Shown: positions 36,707 to 47,482 of the stretch, one piece after another
Numbering within the stretch: the stretch's first letter is position 1
How the letters are laid out: each line of letters opens with the position of its first letter
Assembly (NCBI GenBank): GCA_035578155.1
Contig: JAPWDM010000005.1
Coordinates: 24,116,877-24,180,876, forward strand
Direction of reading: 5' to 3'
Source of the DNA: Brachynemurus nebulosus
Lineage: Eukaryota; Arthropoda; Insecta; Neuroptera; Myrmeleontidae
Length of the DNA: 64,000 nt
Notes under the pieces: model-generated
Told to the model about the DNA's origin: nothing
The model's database searches: none
Seen by the model: the letters and a program-made list of their open reading frames with translations, nothing else
Position numbers and translations under genes: made by a program

Positions 36707-36998
36707 GGGTATTCTTAATAGAATTTGGAGTGCACATGTTCCGTGACGAAGAATCAGCTCACTTCGAGTGAGTGACGAAAGACGGAAGGTAAAGAAGTTA
36801 TACGTAACATACTGTTACGTTGGGAGTACTTTGCTTTTCTGAGGGTTGAATTGGATGTTAACGGTAGCAGTGGAAACCCCACAGAAACGCCGGGGTTTGA
36901 ACTTCAGATCACTACGATTGAGCTGCGGGAATTTAGGGGTGTTCACTGTTCACTCAATAAAATAATAGTGTTTCAATTTAACAATTTTATTAACATAA
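36707..36998 (-). repeat. SINE-like repeat with a B-box, copy 2
   Basis: Reverse complement of the repeat at 31632-31915 over nearly its whole length, with roughly one mismatch in eight and an insertion of about 24 bp near 36940. Its B-box reads AGTTCAAACCCCGG on the minus strand. Confidence 0.65.
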
Positions 36999-37155
36999 AG
37001 AATAAATAAATAATAGTTACAAAAGAATAAGAATTGCTTCGTAAAAGCGTAAAAAACGAAAGAATTAGGACTCGCCTGGACATAAGTTTTCCCGTTGTTT
37101 ACTCACAAGCTGTTACTATTGGCCCCCAAAACAAACTTCCCAACTTCGACTCTTA

Positions 37156-38463
37156 GGCTGACGAGCACCAACCAGGAGATTTTGTAACTAACTTAGTATT
37201 TTACTAAAAGAGTGAAAAATTGACGGTTTCAATTACTTTCTATACTAATGTAGTATTTTCAGTTGTGGAGTATTTTACTAAAGAAGTATTCAAAATATTC
37301 TCTTGAGAGTAAACAATTGCTGGTGTGCACCACTCTGGAATATAATACTAAAGTAGTAAGTAAGAGAGTATTCAAAGCCAAAACACACTCCTACCCACTA
37401 GTAGGAGTATGTAAAAGAGTATCTTTAAAAAACATTGGTGACCTGCATTTTTGTGCCTTCTTTTCTGCTTATTTTCGTAATTTAACATTTTTTTGGCTTT
37501 TTAATTAGATGTTGTAATATGGTAATAAAATTATATTAACTATTACAATCAGTTTCCGATTATTTGGGGGCAAATTAAATTAACCAGGCTGAATGTGAAA
37601 ACTCAGCCGCTACATGCGTACCTATATATTTTTTCTTCTAAATAATTTTTAAACGCAATTAAAGTCAAGTAGAGAAAAAGAAAAATGATCAAAAACTAAA
37701 GCAGTTAGAGTCATCAGACATTTCTGTTTAACTTGGTACAATTATTAATTATTAATTTTTCTTTTTCTCTATTTCATCTTGTTGCCACCGTTTTAGTTTG
37801 CTTTTTACGCAGTCTGGTTTTTTGATTTTTTTAATTACTAACTTTTAATTTAACTTTTTAATGACTAAATTTTTTTTAATTTAATTTTGGACTAACCATG
37901 GTTTTGATTTGTCCGTCCTTGTTCTCCCCATTACTGCACCGAGTAATCGATGTTGACTGTATTTTGACAATATGGATGATGTTTTTAATGAACATAATAC
38001 TTTTGAGTCTATAGTACTTACGAATTGCTCAAGATAGAAAAGACAGGCGTGTATACGATCAAGCTTTTTATTTGGGGGCTGGGGGGCGGTATACGCGCCA
38101 AATAGGAAAAATAAAAGAGATAAATTTTTTTAATTCATCTTAAAAATTTTCAGAAAAAAGAAACTAAGAAACTAAAAATTTGTTCTCTGAAGATTTTTTG
38201 TTTATAGTGGATGCCACCCAAATCATAATTTTTAACTTTTTTCGATAAAATTTTTATGTTACATCACACATTTCTAATAACTAAAAGAGTATCTATTTGG
38301 AGAAAACTAAAGTAGTTGAAACTAAACAAGTCTCTTGTGAATGAGCTCTCCGAGCAAAACTAATGTAGTAAAATACTGAAGTAGTATAATACTTCTTTAG
38401 TTCTAACTAAAGTAGTTTACAAAACTAAAGCAGTAAATTTCTCTGATTTGGTGCTCGTCAGCC
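37156..38463. mobile_element. PIF/Harbinger-like non-autonomous element
   Basis: Inverted ends GGCTGACGAGCACCAA (left) and TTGGTGCTCGTCAGCC (right) are perfect over 16 bp and flanked by TTA on both sides (37153-37155, 38464-38466). A three-base TWA duplication and a GG start fit PIF/Harbinger elements. Many copies of ACTAAAGTAGTA and TAGTATTTTACTAAA words lie just inside both ends. A partial copy of the long hairpin repeat (37651-37822) is nested in it. The interior encodes neither the DDE transposase nor the Myb-like protein of autonomous members. Confidence 0.7.
37651..37822. repeat. Hairpin repeat, deleted copy nested in the 37.2-kb element
   Basis: Right arm TTTTTCTCTATTTCATCTTG, CCACCGTTTTAGTTTGC and CGCAGTCTGG match the 34.5-kb hairpin. 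The left arm retains only AACGCAATTAAAGT, AGTAGAGAAAAAG and AAAGCAGTTAGAGTCAT. The loop TTCTGTTTAACTTGGTACA is the same. Confidence 0.75.
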
Positions 38464-38466
38464 TTA

Positions 38467-39190
38467 GTATGTTGAATGACCCCTAGCGACCCACTTTCCA
38501 TTGCTAGCAACTAGCTACCCCTGCTAGATCTATAGCTACCTGCTTCCATGTTCTACTCACTCCATACTGTTCTACTGTCCTCAACTTGGCTCGACTTCGA
38601 TCTTGACTTCACTCTTCTCCCTGACTTCACTGTCCGATTATCCTTTTTACGATTCTTTTATATTATTATTTAACCCACATGATTACGTTATTTTTACCAG
38701 AGTCAGCAGAAAGTATGGATTAGCAAACTGTCGATATATTTTTTGGTTGTTTGTTTTGGTTTACTGGCCTCGTTAACAACTTGTGTTCAAACAAATGGTT
38801 ACCGATTACAACAATACAAAGTAATGTTTTATAGATTTGCTTGTACATTTGATGTATTCTTCGATGATATTTATATAAATATAAGTAATTTATAATAAAA
38901 AAAAAACCTAATATCAATTTTGTTTAAAAGATGGTTTTAATGTTTCCTGTGAAAAATATTTTTTGAACCATTTTTAACTTTCCTTTTTTACAATCTTATA
39001 TACAGTTATACAGAACGTATGTGGTAGCCACTTTATTTAGTTAACAATTTGATATTGTTGGTGACTTTTATTTTCAAACCTTAGTTATTTTTTGCTAAAC
39101 TAAATAAACAAGATAAAATAAAAGAGCAAATTAAGAATCAATTTTTTTTACTACTTCTATTTACAATTTACCTATTATTAAATGTGTAAT
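38467..39190. other. Non-coding stretch, nothing identified
   Basis: A CT-rich segment (38505-38640) with repeated CTAGC and CTTCACT words; no gene. Confidence 0.3.
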
Positions 39191-39350
39191 AGTATATTGT
39201 GCAATAAGTGCGGGAAATTGTCGATTGCTCACGAAAGCGAAGTTGAACGCACTCACTATGTTCGTGCGCTCATTCGCTTGAGTGGGCAATCGACAATCCC
39301 TCACGAGTTGCACATACTATTTTTTACTACGAATTTCACATACTTTTTTC

Positions 39351-39386
<36 letters not shown>

Positions 39387-39387
39387 C
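39191..39387 (+). repeat. Multi-hairpin repeat, 5' part (copy C, split by a LINE)
   Basis: Matches the first hairpin of copy B from AGTATATTGTGCAATAAGTG through CATACTTTTTTCTATTATTATT, then enters an expanded ATT tract (39352-39386) and LINE sequence. The rest resumes at about 41432. The small palindrome in the loop is inverted relative to copy B (GCACTCACTATGTTCGTGC here, GCACGAACGTAGTGAGTGC there). Confidence 0.85.
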
Positions 39388-41358
39388 AGGGCATGGGTTT
39401 TACCCCAGATAGCTTATCAGGCCGGCTTACAGCAAGGCACATAATAGTTTTGTGACGGAGAAATTATTAATTATATAGTTATATAAAAGTCGTCGAATTA
39501 CAATATTGGCGTCTAACCGCTATTGGTGTCTGTAATGTACCTACGCACTATGCTGCACGTACCAAGGAGAACAGCCTTTTGCATTTGTAGGTATATGTAT
39601 TCAGGAGTTTCCAAGGTTGCTAAAGACTCCTTAAGAGAGCTTGGAATTTCGCCCATGGCACCAAGAATGATTGGTACCACTCGGACCCTCGTCTGCTCCC
39701 AGACCTCCTTAATCTGCTCTGCCAGCGCCCTATATTTATTAATTTTTTCTGTGTACTTACTCCGGATGTAGAAGCCAGGGGAATGGCCACGTCTATTAAA
39801 TAGGTGGTTTTATTCATTTTGTCCATGAGGACAATAGCTGGCCTGTTGTGTTCCACTGGTTTATCCGTGAGGATTGTTCTATCATAGTACATTTTGTACT
39901 TATCATTTTCTAGCACGGATGGAGGAGTATACTTATAATAGGCGTCAGAGTTATCAAGGAGGTTTCGGTTCAGAGCCATCTTCTGGTGAAGGATTTTGCA
40001 AACATGGTTGTGGCGCTCAGTGTATTCTTTTGGGGCAAGAACCTGACATCCACTCACCAAATGTTCCACGGACTCGCTCTTCGCACCACAAAGTCGGCAT
40101 AGATCTGATTCGACTGCAGGATCCTTGACTATGTACTTCCTGTAATTGCGCGTGGCGATGACCCTGTCTTGAATGGCAAATATCATGCCTTCGGTCTCGG
40201 CGAATAGCCTGCAGTTGTTTAGCCATGCTACTGAAGCGCCATAGTCAATGGAGTTATCCGTGAGCGAGTTTATGTATTTTCCGTGGAGTTCTTTCGCACG
40301 CCATTCATTGAGTCGATCTTCTTCAGAGGGTGTATTGGAAAAGGGATTAAAGTTTGCATCATTTAGTGAGAGCGGGGTGAAAGATCGATCGTGCAAAACT
40401 ACCTCCTTATGAAGCGAGCTGTTGTTACTTTTGTTCATAAAGAAGTTCCTGAGATTCTGCAGTTGTTTTGCATGAGCTTTGAGGAAGTCAACAACCCCTC
40501 TTCCTCCCTTTTGCCTAGGTAGATGAAATCGCTCAATGGAGCATTTCGGGTGGTGAGCTCGGTGATGGGTAAATACGGTTCTGGTTAGTCGGTTCAGTCC
40601 CTCGAGTTCCGTTTTCGTCCACTTGATAATTCCGAAACTGTATGTGACTAAAGGTACAGCATAGGTGTTCACTGCTTGTACTTTATAGTGGCCATTAAGT
40701 TGGGAGTTCATAACGGCTTTGACTCGGCTTTTATAAGCAGATGTTAGTGCTTCCTTTGCGTGGCTATGGTTAATACCTATGTCCTGAAGGAATCCAAGGT
40801 ATTTGTAGGTTTCCCCACGCTGCATAGCTGCTATGAACGCCGGGGCATCCATTTCTGGTGTTTCACATTCGTCAATCTGGCTCCAGCGACCCTTTTTCAT
40901 GGCATTAATTCTACATTTATCTAGTCCAAATCTCATGCATATGTCTCCGCTAAAGTTTTCGACTAGTTTTACTAATCGCCGGATGCCACTCTCCGTGGGA
41001 GCGAACAGTTTGATATCGTCCATATACATGAGATGACTGACATTGTATTTGCCAATTTCGTAGCCCTTGTTGGCTTTATTTAGGATGTTAGAAAGGGGGT
41101 TCAATGCTAAACAGAACCAGAGAGCACTCAGGGAATCTCCTTGAAAGATGCCTCTTCGTATTTTAATCTCTCCGATATTTGAGAGTGCTGTGTTCGGAGT
41201 GCTTATCATAAGACGGGTACACCAGTGCTTCATGACAACTTCTAGAAAACCTATGATCACAGGATCGATTTTGTACACTTTCAATACTTCTAATAACCAC
41301 GAGTGCGGAACCGAGTCGAAGGCTTTTTGATAGTCTATATAGGCCGTGTATAGGCCGT

Positions 41359-41366
<8 letters not shown>
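39388..41366 (-). pseudogene. R4/Dong-clade non-LTR retrotransposon, 5'-truncated and frameshifted
   Basis: The open frame runs from 41440 to 39620 on the minus strand; its first 27 codons are the ATT tract read as Met-Ser-Lys plus Ile. It begins inside the reverse transcriptase at motif A (AYIDYQKAFDSVPHSW), followed by the FQGDSLSALWF motif B and YMDD at about residues 139-142. A C-x2-C-x8-H-x4-C finger (CRLCGAKSESVEHLVSGC) and a restriction-like endonuclease region (RPAIVLMD, LIDVAIP) follow, the order in R2/R4-type site-specific LINEs. The usual catalytic Asp after RP is Ala (codon 39836-39838). Near 39770 a one-base change shifts the frame; the family-like C-terminus (VPIILGAMGEIPSS, LLGTCSIVRRY) continues in another frame to a stop at 39513. 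The N-terminal DNA-binding domain and RT motifs 0-2 are missing. It lies between two ATT tracts, as expected of Dong-like targeting of TAA/ATT repeats. Inactive copy. Confidence 0.9.

Positions 41367-41431
<65 letters not shown>
41361..41431. repeat. (ATT)n microsatellite at the LINE 5' junction
   Basis: About 24 uninterrupted ATT units, preceded by a duplicated TATAGGCCGTGTAT word (41338-41360), suggesting slippage or a short duplication at the truncated 5' end. The matching tract at the LINE 3' end is 39352-39386. Confidence 0.95.
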
Positions 41432-41432
<1 letters not shown>

Positions 41433-41716
41433 TTTGACATTTTTATTACTTTTTAAAGTAATATTTTTGAGTGTTAAATATTTTTCTGAATTAAATATTG
41501 TTTAAATTACTTTGTTGGTAATTTCTATAGAAATATTTATTAAATGAAAAATCAAGAGGCGGCTTTGGGTGTTCTGATTGAATTTTGCGTGTTTTATTGT
41601 CAATTTTCCGCACGCAAAAAAGTATGTGTGAAGAGTACAGTGGGCAAACAGCTATTTGGCGTACAGAAATGTGTGCGCCAAATTAGTACTTCTCCAGCAT
41701 GAGTAATAAAAAGTTA
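41432..41716 (+). repeat. Multi-hairpin repeat, 3' part (copy C)
   Basis: Resumes exactly where 39387 leaves off relative to copy B (TTTTTGACATTTTTATT onward) and ends at GCATGAGTAATAAAAAG. The central palindrome has lost one arm (only TTTTCCGCACGCAAAA remains). The third stem-loop is present. Confidence 0.85.
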
Positions 41717-42342
41717 TTTTCTAAGTTTTCGGAGCATCGTTTTTCGTAAACATTCCGTATATAAATGCTTTTTCAAAAAAATTTTAAAAAATAACATTTC
41801 CTAAAATCGTTTAAAAACTTCATCGGTGTGGTGGGTAGTTTTGCAGAAGGGGGCGGGCGACTAAGGTGAATGTCGTCGTGTATGGTAAATGTGCTTTAAA
41901 TAGGGGGAAAATCGAGTTGAATGCTTAAATGTTAATAATAGTTGTCGAAATGTTACACGTCGAATCTTATTCCAACGACGTGCTTTGAAAGAGAGATGTT
42001 TCTTCAGTCGTTTCTATTTAAAATATCTACCTTGAAAGGATAACCATACATTTGAAATTGCTGCTGCGCAGTGACCGTTTAAACACTATTGTACCTTTTT
42101 TTTTAATTACCTACTGAAGACAGTGAATCTCGAATAGATCTTCAAATTTCAATTGTAGGATTTTAATGATCTAAAGAAACTATAAATAATACATATAAAA
42201 CAGTAGGTAACTGTAAATATTTCTTTTTATTTGGAAAGGTTGGTTATCCTTTTATGATATTTGGATTTTGCGTACAATTTCCAGTTTAATAGATATTGCG
42301 TTAAGTGTAAAAAAACTTACCTTTGAAACGGTATATGATATA
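41717..42342. other. Non-coding stretch, nothing identified
   Basis: No gene or repeat end recognised. Confidence 0.3.
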
Positions 42343-42577
42343 CACGGAGAGAAAAATCATATTGAAAAATATTTTTTTGTCGGCAATGGAACTTTTTACT
42401 GTGCTGTTTTACAAATTTTACGGAGCTAATATTACGGAAACAATATTCGATCCTTTAAATTTTCCATGATTAATTATAATTTTTATATTTTTACCGTACA
42501 AAATTGAATATGTTCGCCTTTTATACGTCGATTGTAGTGCTGGGCACAGTAATTTTTATATGAATTTTCCCTCCGTG
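42343..42577 (-). mobile_element. CACGG-TIR DNA transposon, copy 4 (deleted)
   Basis: Ends CACGGAGAGAAAAATCA and TTTTCCCTCCGTG with TA flanks. Only 235 bp remain; the deletion removed the interior next to the left end. Same orientation as copy 1. Confidence 0.85.
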
Positions 42578-43930
42578 TACATTTATTTAAACAATTACGA
42601 TAATTTTTTTAATTTTGATATTATCGATACTGTAATTTGTGCCGAAAGTATCGCATGCTTCGTATAAAAATGGCCATGATTTTTTATTGGTGGAAAAAAT
42701 GTAAAAAATTAACATGTCTATTGAAGAATAGTATATTATTTAGCGAGGACCGTAAGTGTTATTTTTGTGGCCTCGGGTGCAGTCTGAGAATCCGAAGCTA
42801 AAAGCTGTAAGACTCCTAAGCATCCATGGCCACAAAAACTTATGGGCCGAGCCTGAGTAAGTTATTTTTTCAACCGAAAAGAAATGATTAAATTGAAAAT
42901 ACATAAAAAGTAATAAAATTCATTGAAAATAAAGTTTTAATAAAAAAGAATAGTAGCAGGGACTAGCAAGTGTCTATGAAAAGCTATTTGCATAATAGCT
43001 ATTTATGCAACAAGTACATAATGAAGATCTTTATGAACGAGCCAAGTATATGGCTGAGCGAGCTTGCTAGCGATACCAATAAAAAAAGGCGAGTTCATAA
43101 AGTCAAATTATGTACAAGTTGCATACAAAGCTTTATGTACGGCTGTTAAAATTCCTAGTTATCGATAAAAATCAAATTTATCAATCTTACGTCTATACCT
43201 ACTTTAAATAAAAAATGTATTTTATACATAGTTGGCATAGACGAATTTATTGTATTTAAAGTATGCTTTGGTTATTATCTGTCATCTAAAGTTAATAAAA
43301 TATTGGAGCATTTTTAAAAGATTTTTCAACAAAACTTATTAATATTTAAAAAAGAAAGGAGAAAAAGCTGCCTGGAATTTTTAATAATAGTTCAGATTGT
43401 GTAATTTTATATTAATTATGCCAACATTTGTAAATATGGTATACAAATAAAGTTTGTGTGTTTTCTGTTTATTGTAAAATTGAAATTAAAATTTATCAAG
43501 TAGACTATTCTTTATGGCACTAGTGCTTTTTGCTTTTCATTATGCAACTAGTGCCAAAAAGTAATACTTTTTATATCTCTTAAAAATGTAATAAAATAGG
43601 CTTTTATGATTCAGTCGTACATAAAAAAATTTATATTTACTGATTACTAAAAAGTAAGCCTCTATGATCTGTTATTTTTTGTAACTATGGAAATCAGACA
43701 ACAGAATGGTAAATGTTGCTTACGTGGCAATTTACTTGCTATGTAAACGTCAGCTTGTTTAGAAAAAAGTATTTTACTTACCCGATCCATTTATATTTAA
43801 ATGCCGTAGGTACAATATATATTTAAATAATTAACTAATGAAGCTTAACAATTATACTTGATAGTCGCTTATTTTAGTAAATCTGCTTTTAGACATATTC
43901 GTAATTAATGACTTCGATAATTCCATACTA
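42578..43930. other. Non-coding stretch with a dispersed repeat and small hairpins
   Basis: 42737-42845 contains GGTGCAGTCTGAGAATCCG and GACTCCTAAGCATCCATGG inside an imperfect palindrome (TTTTTGTGGCC / GGCCACAAAAA). A direct relative lies at 49975-50035. GGCACTAGTGC at 43518 and AACTAGTGCC at 43546 form a small hairpin. No gene. Confidence 0.45.
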
Positions 43931-44262
43931 CACGGAGAGAAAATTCATAGAAAAATTACTGTGCTCAGCACTACAATCGACGCGACGTGTAAAAGGGGAA
44001 CATATTCAATTTTGTACGGTAAAAATATAAAAATTATAATTAATCATAGAAAATTTAAAGGATAGAATGTTCTTTCCGTAATATTAGTTCCGTAAAATTT
44101 GTAAAACACCACAGTCAAAAGTTCCATTCCCGACAAAAAAATATGATCATATGATAGTAAAATATTTTTTACTTTGGTCGTCGATCCCGCACGCATTATA
44201 AGAGAGCATCGTAATTTTTCTGAAATTTTATCTACAAAAATTATATGATTTTTCTCTCCGTG
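43931..44262 (+). mobile_element. CACGG-TIR DNA transposon, copy 5 (deleted)
   Basis: Ends CACGGAGAGAAAATTCA and TTTTTCTCTCCGTG flanked by TA. At 332 bp it lacks the central 450 bp of copies 2 and 3. Same orientation as those. Confidence 0.9.
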
Positions 44263-44264
44263 TA

Positions 44265-45070
44265 GCACTATTGTTTTCTACTTTATTCTTTTGAAACAAT
44301 TTATTCTTAGTCTAATTTTACGGCACTATAATTCATATTTTATTTTAACAATTTTAGATCAAATCCCAACCAGCAAGTCTTTCAAATCAATAAGGAAGTA
44401 TGTGAATGTCTTTAACAATTATGTCAATTAAGAATTCTTTTACATTATACATATATTAACCACATTCCACAACTTTAACTAAACAAGCGAAATGTCAACG
44501 ATAATTGGCATCAGACTCCGCCTCTACGGTGCTATGCGACCAAGCAAAGCCCTTGTCGCTCGTATTAGAAAAAAATTTTCTAAAATAAAAATAAATTGTA
44601 AATCGATAAAGATGCAAATATGTGTATATTCTAGTCGAGTACCTATATATGTAGTGACTTGTGCCTTCAGCGCCATGTGCTGTTATGCGAACATGATTTG
44701 AACCGCCCATTTAGAGTTGAGAAAATTTTTCCGGTTAGAAATTTACAACTGTAATAAATAAAAATATGTGATTTTATACGTTGATACGTGCCAGCTAGCA
44801 TTTAGGGTTAGAATTCTTTACCAGGGACGGCGCGAACATATAGATGAACTACGTGACTGTTTAGGACGCCAGAAAATGAGGGGTGCTAGAATGTGGGAAG
44901 GTAAAAATTACAAAATATATTGCCAATAATTATAAACATAAATTTAAGTGCACATTAAAAATATTTTTTAAAAAAATTCTCGAGCCGGGTATTTAAACGC
45001 TTCTAAAATTTTATAAAACTCTGGTGAACCAAGTCATAAAAAACATGGAAAGCAATTTTTCCCAATTAAT
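44265..45070. other. Non-coding stretch, nothing identified
   Basis: Two fully overlapping opposite-strand ORFs at 44492-44710 have no recognisable domain. No repeats noted. Confidence 0.3.
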
Positions 45071-45483
45071 AGTATATTGTGCAATAAGTGCGGGAAATTG
45101 TCGATTGCCCACAAAAGCGAAGTTGAGCTTGAGTGGGGCAATCGACAATCCCTCACGAGATGCACATACTATTTTTTATTACGAATTTCACATACTTTTT
45201 TCTACTATTATCACTATTTTTGACATTTTTATTACTTTTTAAAATAATATTTTTAAGTGTTCGTCTTTTTTTTCTGAATTAATTATCGTTTAAATTACTT
45301 TGTTGGTGGTTTCTATAGCAATAATTATGAAATATTTATTAAATAAAAAGTTAAGAGGCGGCTTTGCGTGTTTTGATTAAATTTTCCGTGTTTTATTGTC
45401 AATTTGCGTGTGGAAAGTTACTTTCCACTCGAAAAAAAGTATGCGAGAAGAGCACAGTTCTCCCTCATGAGTAATAAAAAATT
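45071..45483 (+). repeat. Multi-hairpin repeat (copy D, deleted)
   Basis: Full-length relative to copy B at both ends, but the loop palindrome in the first hairpin is gone (GTTGAGCTTGAG remains) and most of the third stem-loop is deleted. The GTGTGGAAAGTTACTTTCCAC palindrome is retained apart from its last bases. The ATT tract site is uninterrupted by the LINE (CTACTATTATCAC). Confidence 0.85.
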
Positions 45484-47285
45484 AATTAAGACCTATTTCA
45501 ACTTGTCTATGACGCAGGAAATATTGACTTTAATGAATTAGTTCTTACATTTTCTGAACTTAAGCCTAGAAAAAGGAAAACGTATTAATCTCATTTTTTG
45601 TGATTCTAGTGATCAACTGTTATTTATATGTACCTATACTAAGTACCTATATTTTAATATTTTCAGATTTTTCAGATGAGTAATACACTTATTAATCTAT
45701 AATTTGTTAAGTAAATAAATAATCATTAAGTGTGTTTTATTTTCATTTTTAGAATTAAGTAGTTCTAAAAACTAAATCCTTTTGAATTCCTTATGAATCT
45801 TACGCCGGTCCTGTGCTTTACTACTACATAAGCGTTATAAAATACAGGAAAGGAGTTAAAATCAGTTACTGCGAGCTTTCCATGTACAAAAAGTGACTAC
45901 AGACGAGCCACGAAATTCCAGAAAACGTCAAAATGATGAAATTCATATAAAATTTTCGTCACACACTTTCGTGTGTTTCCCGAAAAATAAAAATTTAACC
46001 TACAATAAATTTTTGCCCAAATTTTATTACAAAAAAGTAAGTAATACATCCAAATAAACACACAGACGGCCGAGAAAAAATAATAACGGAACAAGATGAA
46101 AAAAATATAAAACACCGAATGACATTTTAATAAAACGAGCGTTGGTTAACCACGTTATACGGAAAAATATATCAAAATAAGGAAACACAGCAGAAAAAAA
46201 TATAAAATATATTTCGAATAAACATTCCCACATATAAATAAACTAAATGAAAAAACCATAAAAATAGCACAAACCGAATTTTCCAACACTTTTATTCTGA
46301 TAATAAAATCGTTTTTTATTTGATAATAATACGTAGCGAATTAGAAACACATTCAAGGCCATTTGAACAGCTCGAATTTATATGAAATCGATTTCTCTAC
46401 TGCGGATTTTGTCGTCAATAGGTTAAAAACAAATGATTATATAATATTTTAATAAGTGTTTTGTTTTAAATTAACAAAAATTAACAAAAGACACTTTTGT
46501 TAATTAATTTCGTTTTGATAATAAACAAATAATTAACAAACAAAAAATGAGGAATAATTATTTTTTAGTGACGTATGTATATACCTTTGTGTTTGTATGG
46601 TCTAATTTTAAAGTAAATAGAACGGTAAAGAAAACAATTAGAAGAAATTTTTTAATACTTAATTAATATTTGTTTGCTTTGAACTGGTAATTAACACTTT
46701 TTGTCATAGCGTCAATGAGTAGTCAGTGAATACGTATTTAAACTAATGAGCTTTAAAACGTAATAATAAATGCATAACCGTTACAACAGGGCTAGAAAAA
46801 ATACTATTTTAATTTTTTTTTAAATTATATTAATAGTGGTTTGGACAGGATTTTCTTCCAGTCATTAGGATTTCTAAGTTATGCAAGTATATTTATAAAA
46901 AAAATACCATTCATTAGCTGAACCCCCAACTATCGTTGAACGAGTTAGTACCTATCAATTAATTTTGTACTAGTAATTATGTGCCGATTTGCTGCCGTAG
47001 CCCGGATTTTGTTGCTCTTTCCATTTAGTAGGAATTTACATTAAAGCGAGGATTTACTTATAGAAATTTGTTACTCGTATGAAGAATATAAATATACACT
47101 TAAAAAAACTGCGTCTGTAGATACATTAATTTTGTTATATGAGCGTCTAAACATATTTTTGTAATAAATATTTTCAAAAGAAATAATAGATTTTTTCGAA
47201 AAAGAAGTTATACTTTTTAATTTTGTTTTCAATAAAAGCAAAACACTATCGAATATCAAATATTTCTATACTTTCTTACTATAGG
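45484..47285. other. Long AT-rich non-coding stretch
   Basis: Two overlapping minus-strand ORFs (45897-46233) are very rich in Phe and Tyr, as expected for the complement of A-rich DNA, and are not called. Short repeats of AACAAAAATTAACAAAA lie near 46470-46530. Confidence 0.35.
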
Positions 47286-47287
47286 TA

Positions 47288-47436
47288 AGGTAAATGTACC
47301 AATACCGGAACGACGAAGGGCATGTGAGTGGTTTTTGACATTTTAAAAATACTTAAGTAGTATATAAATTAACATAGGCATTTAGTTTTATCACATGGAA
47401 TAGACATTCAGCAATGCAACCGCATGGAAATCAACT

Positions 47437-47482
<46 letters not shown>

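Noticed and set aside
39523..41330. Several ORFs on the plus strand and in a second minus frame
   Set aside because: Shadows of the LINE open reading frame.
45897..46233. Two overlapping Phe/Tyr-rich minus-strand ORFs
   Set aside because: Composition is that expected for the complement of A-rich DNA; no signal or domain.
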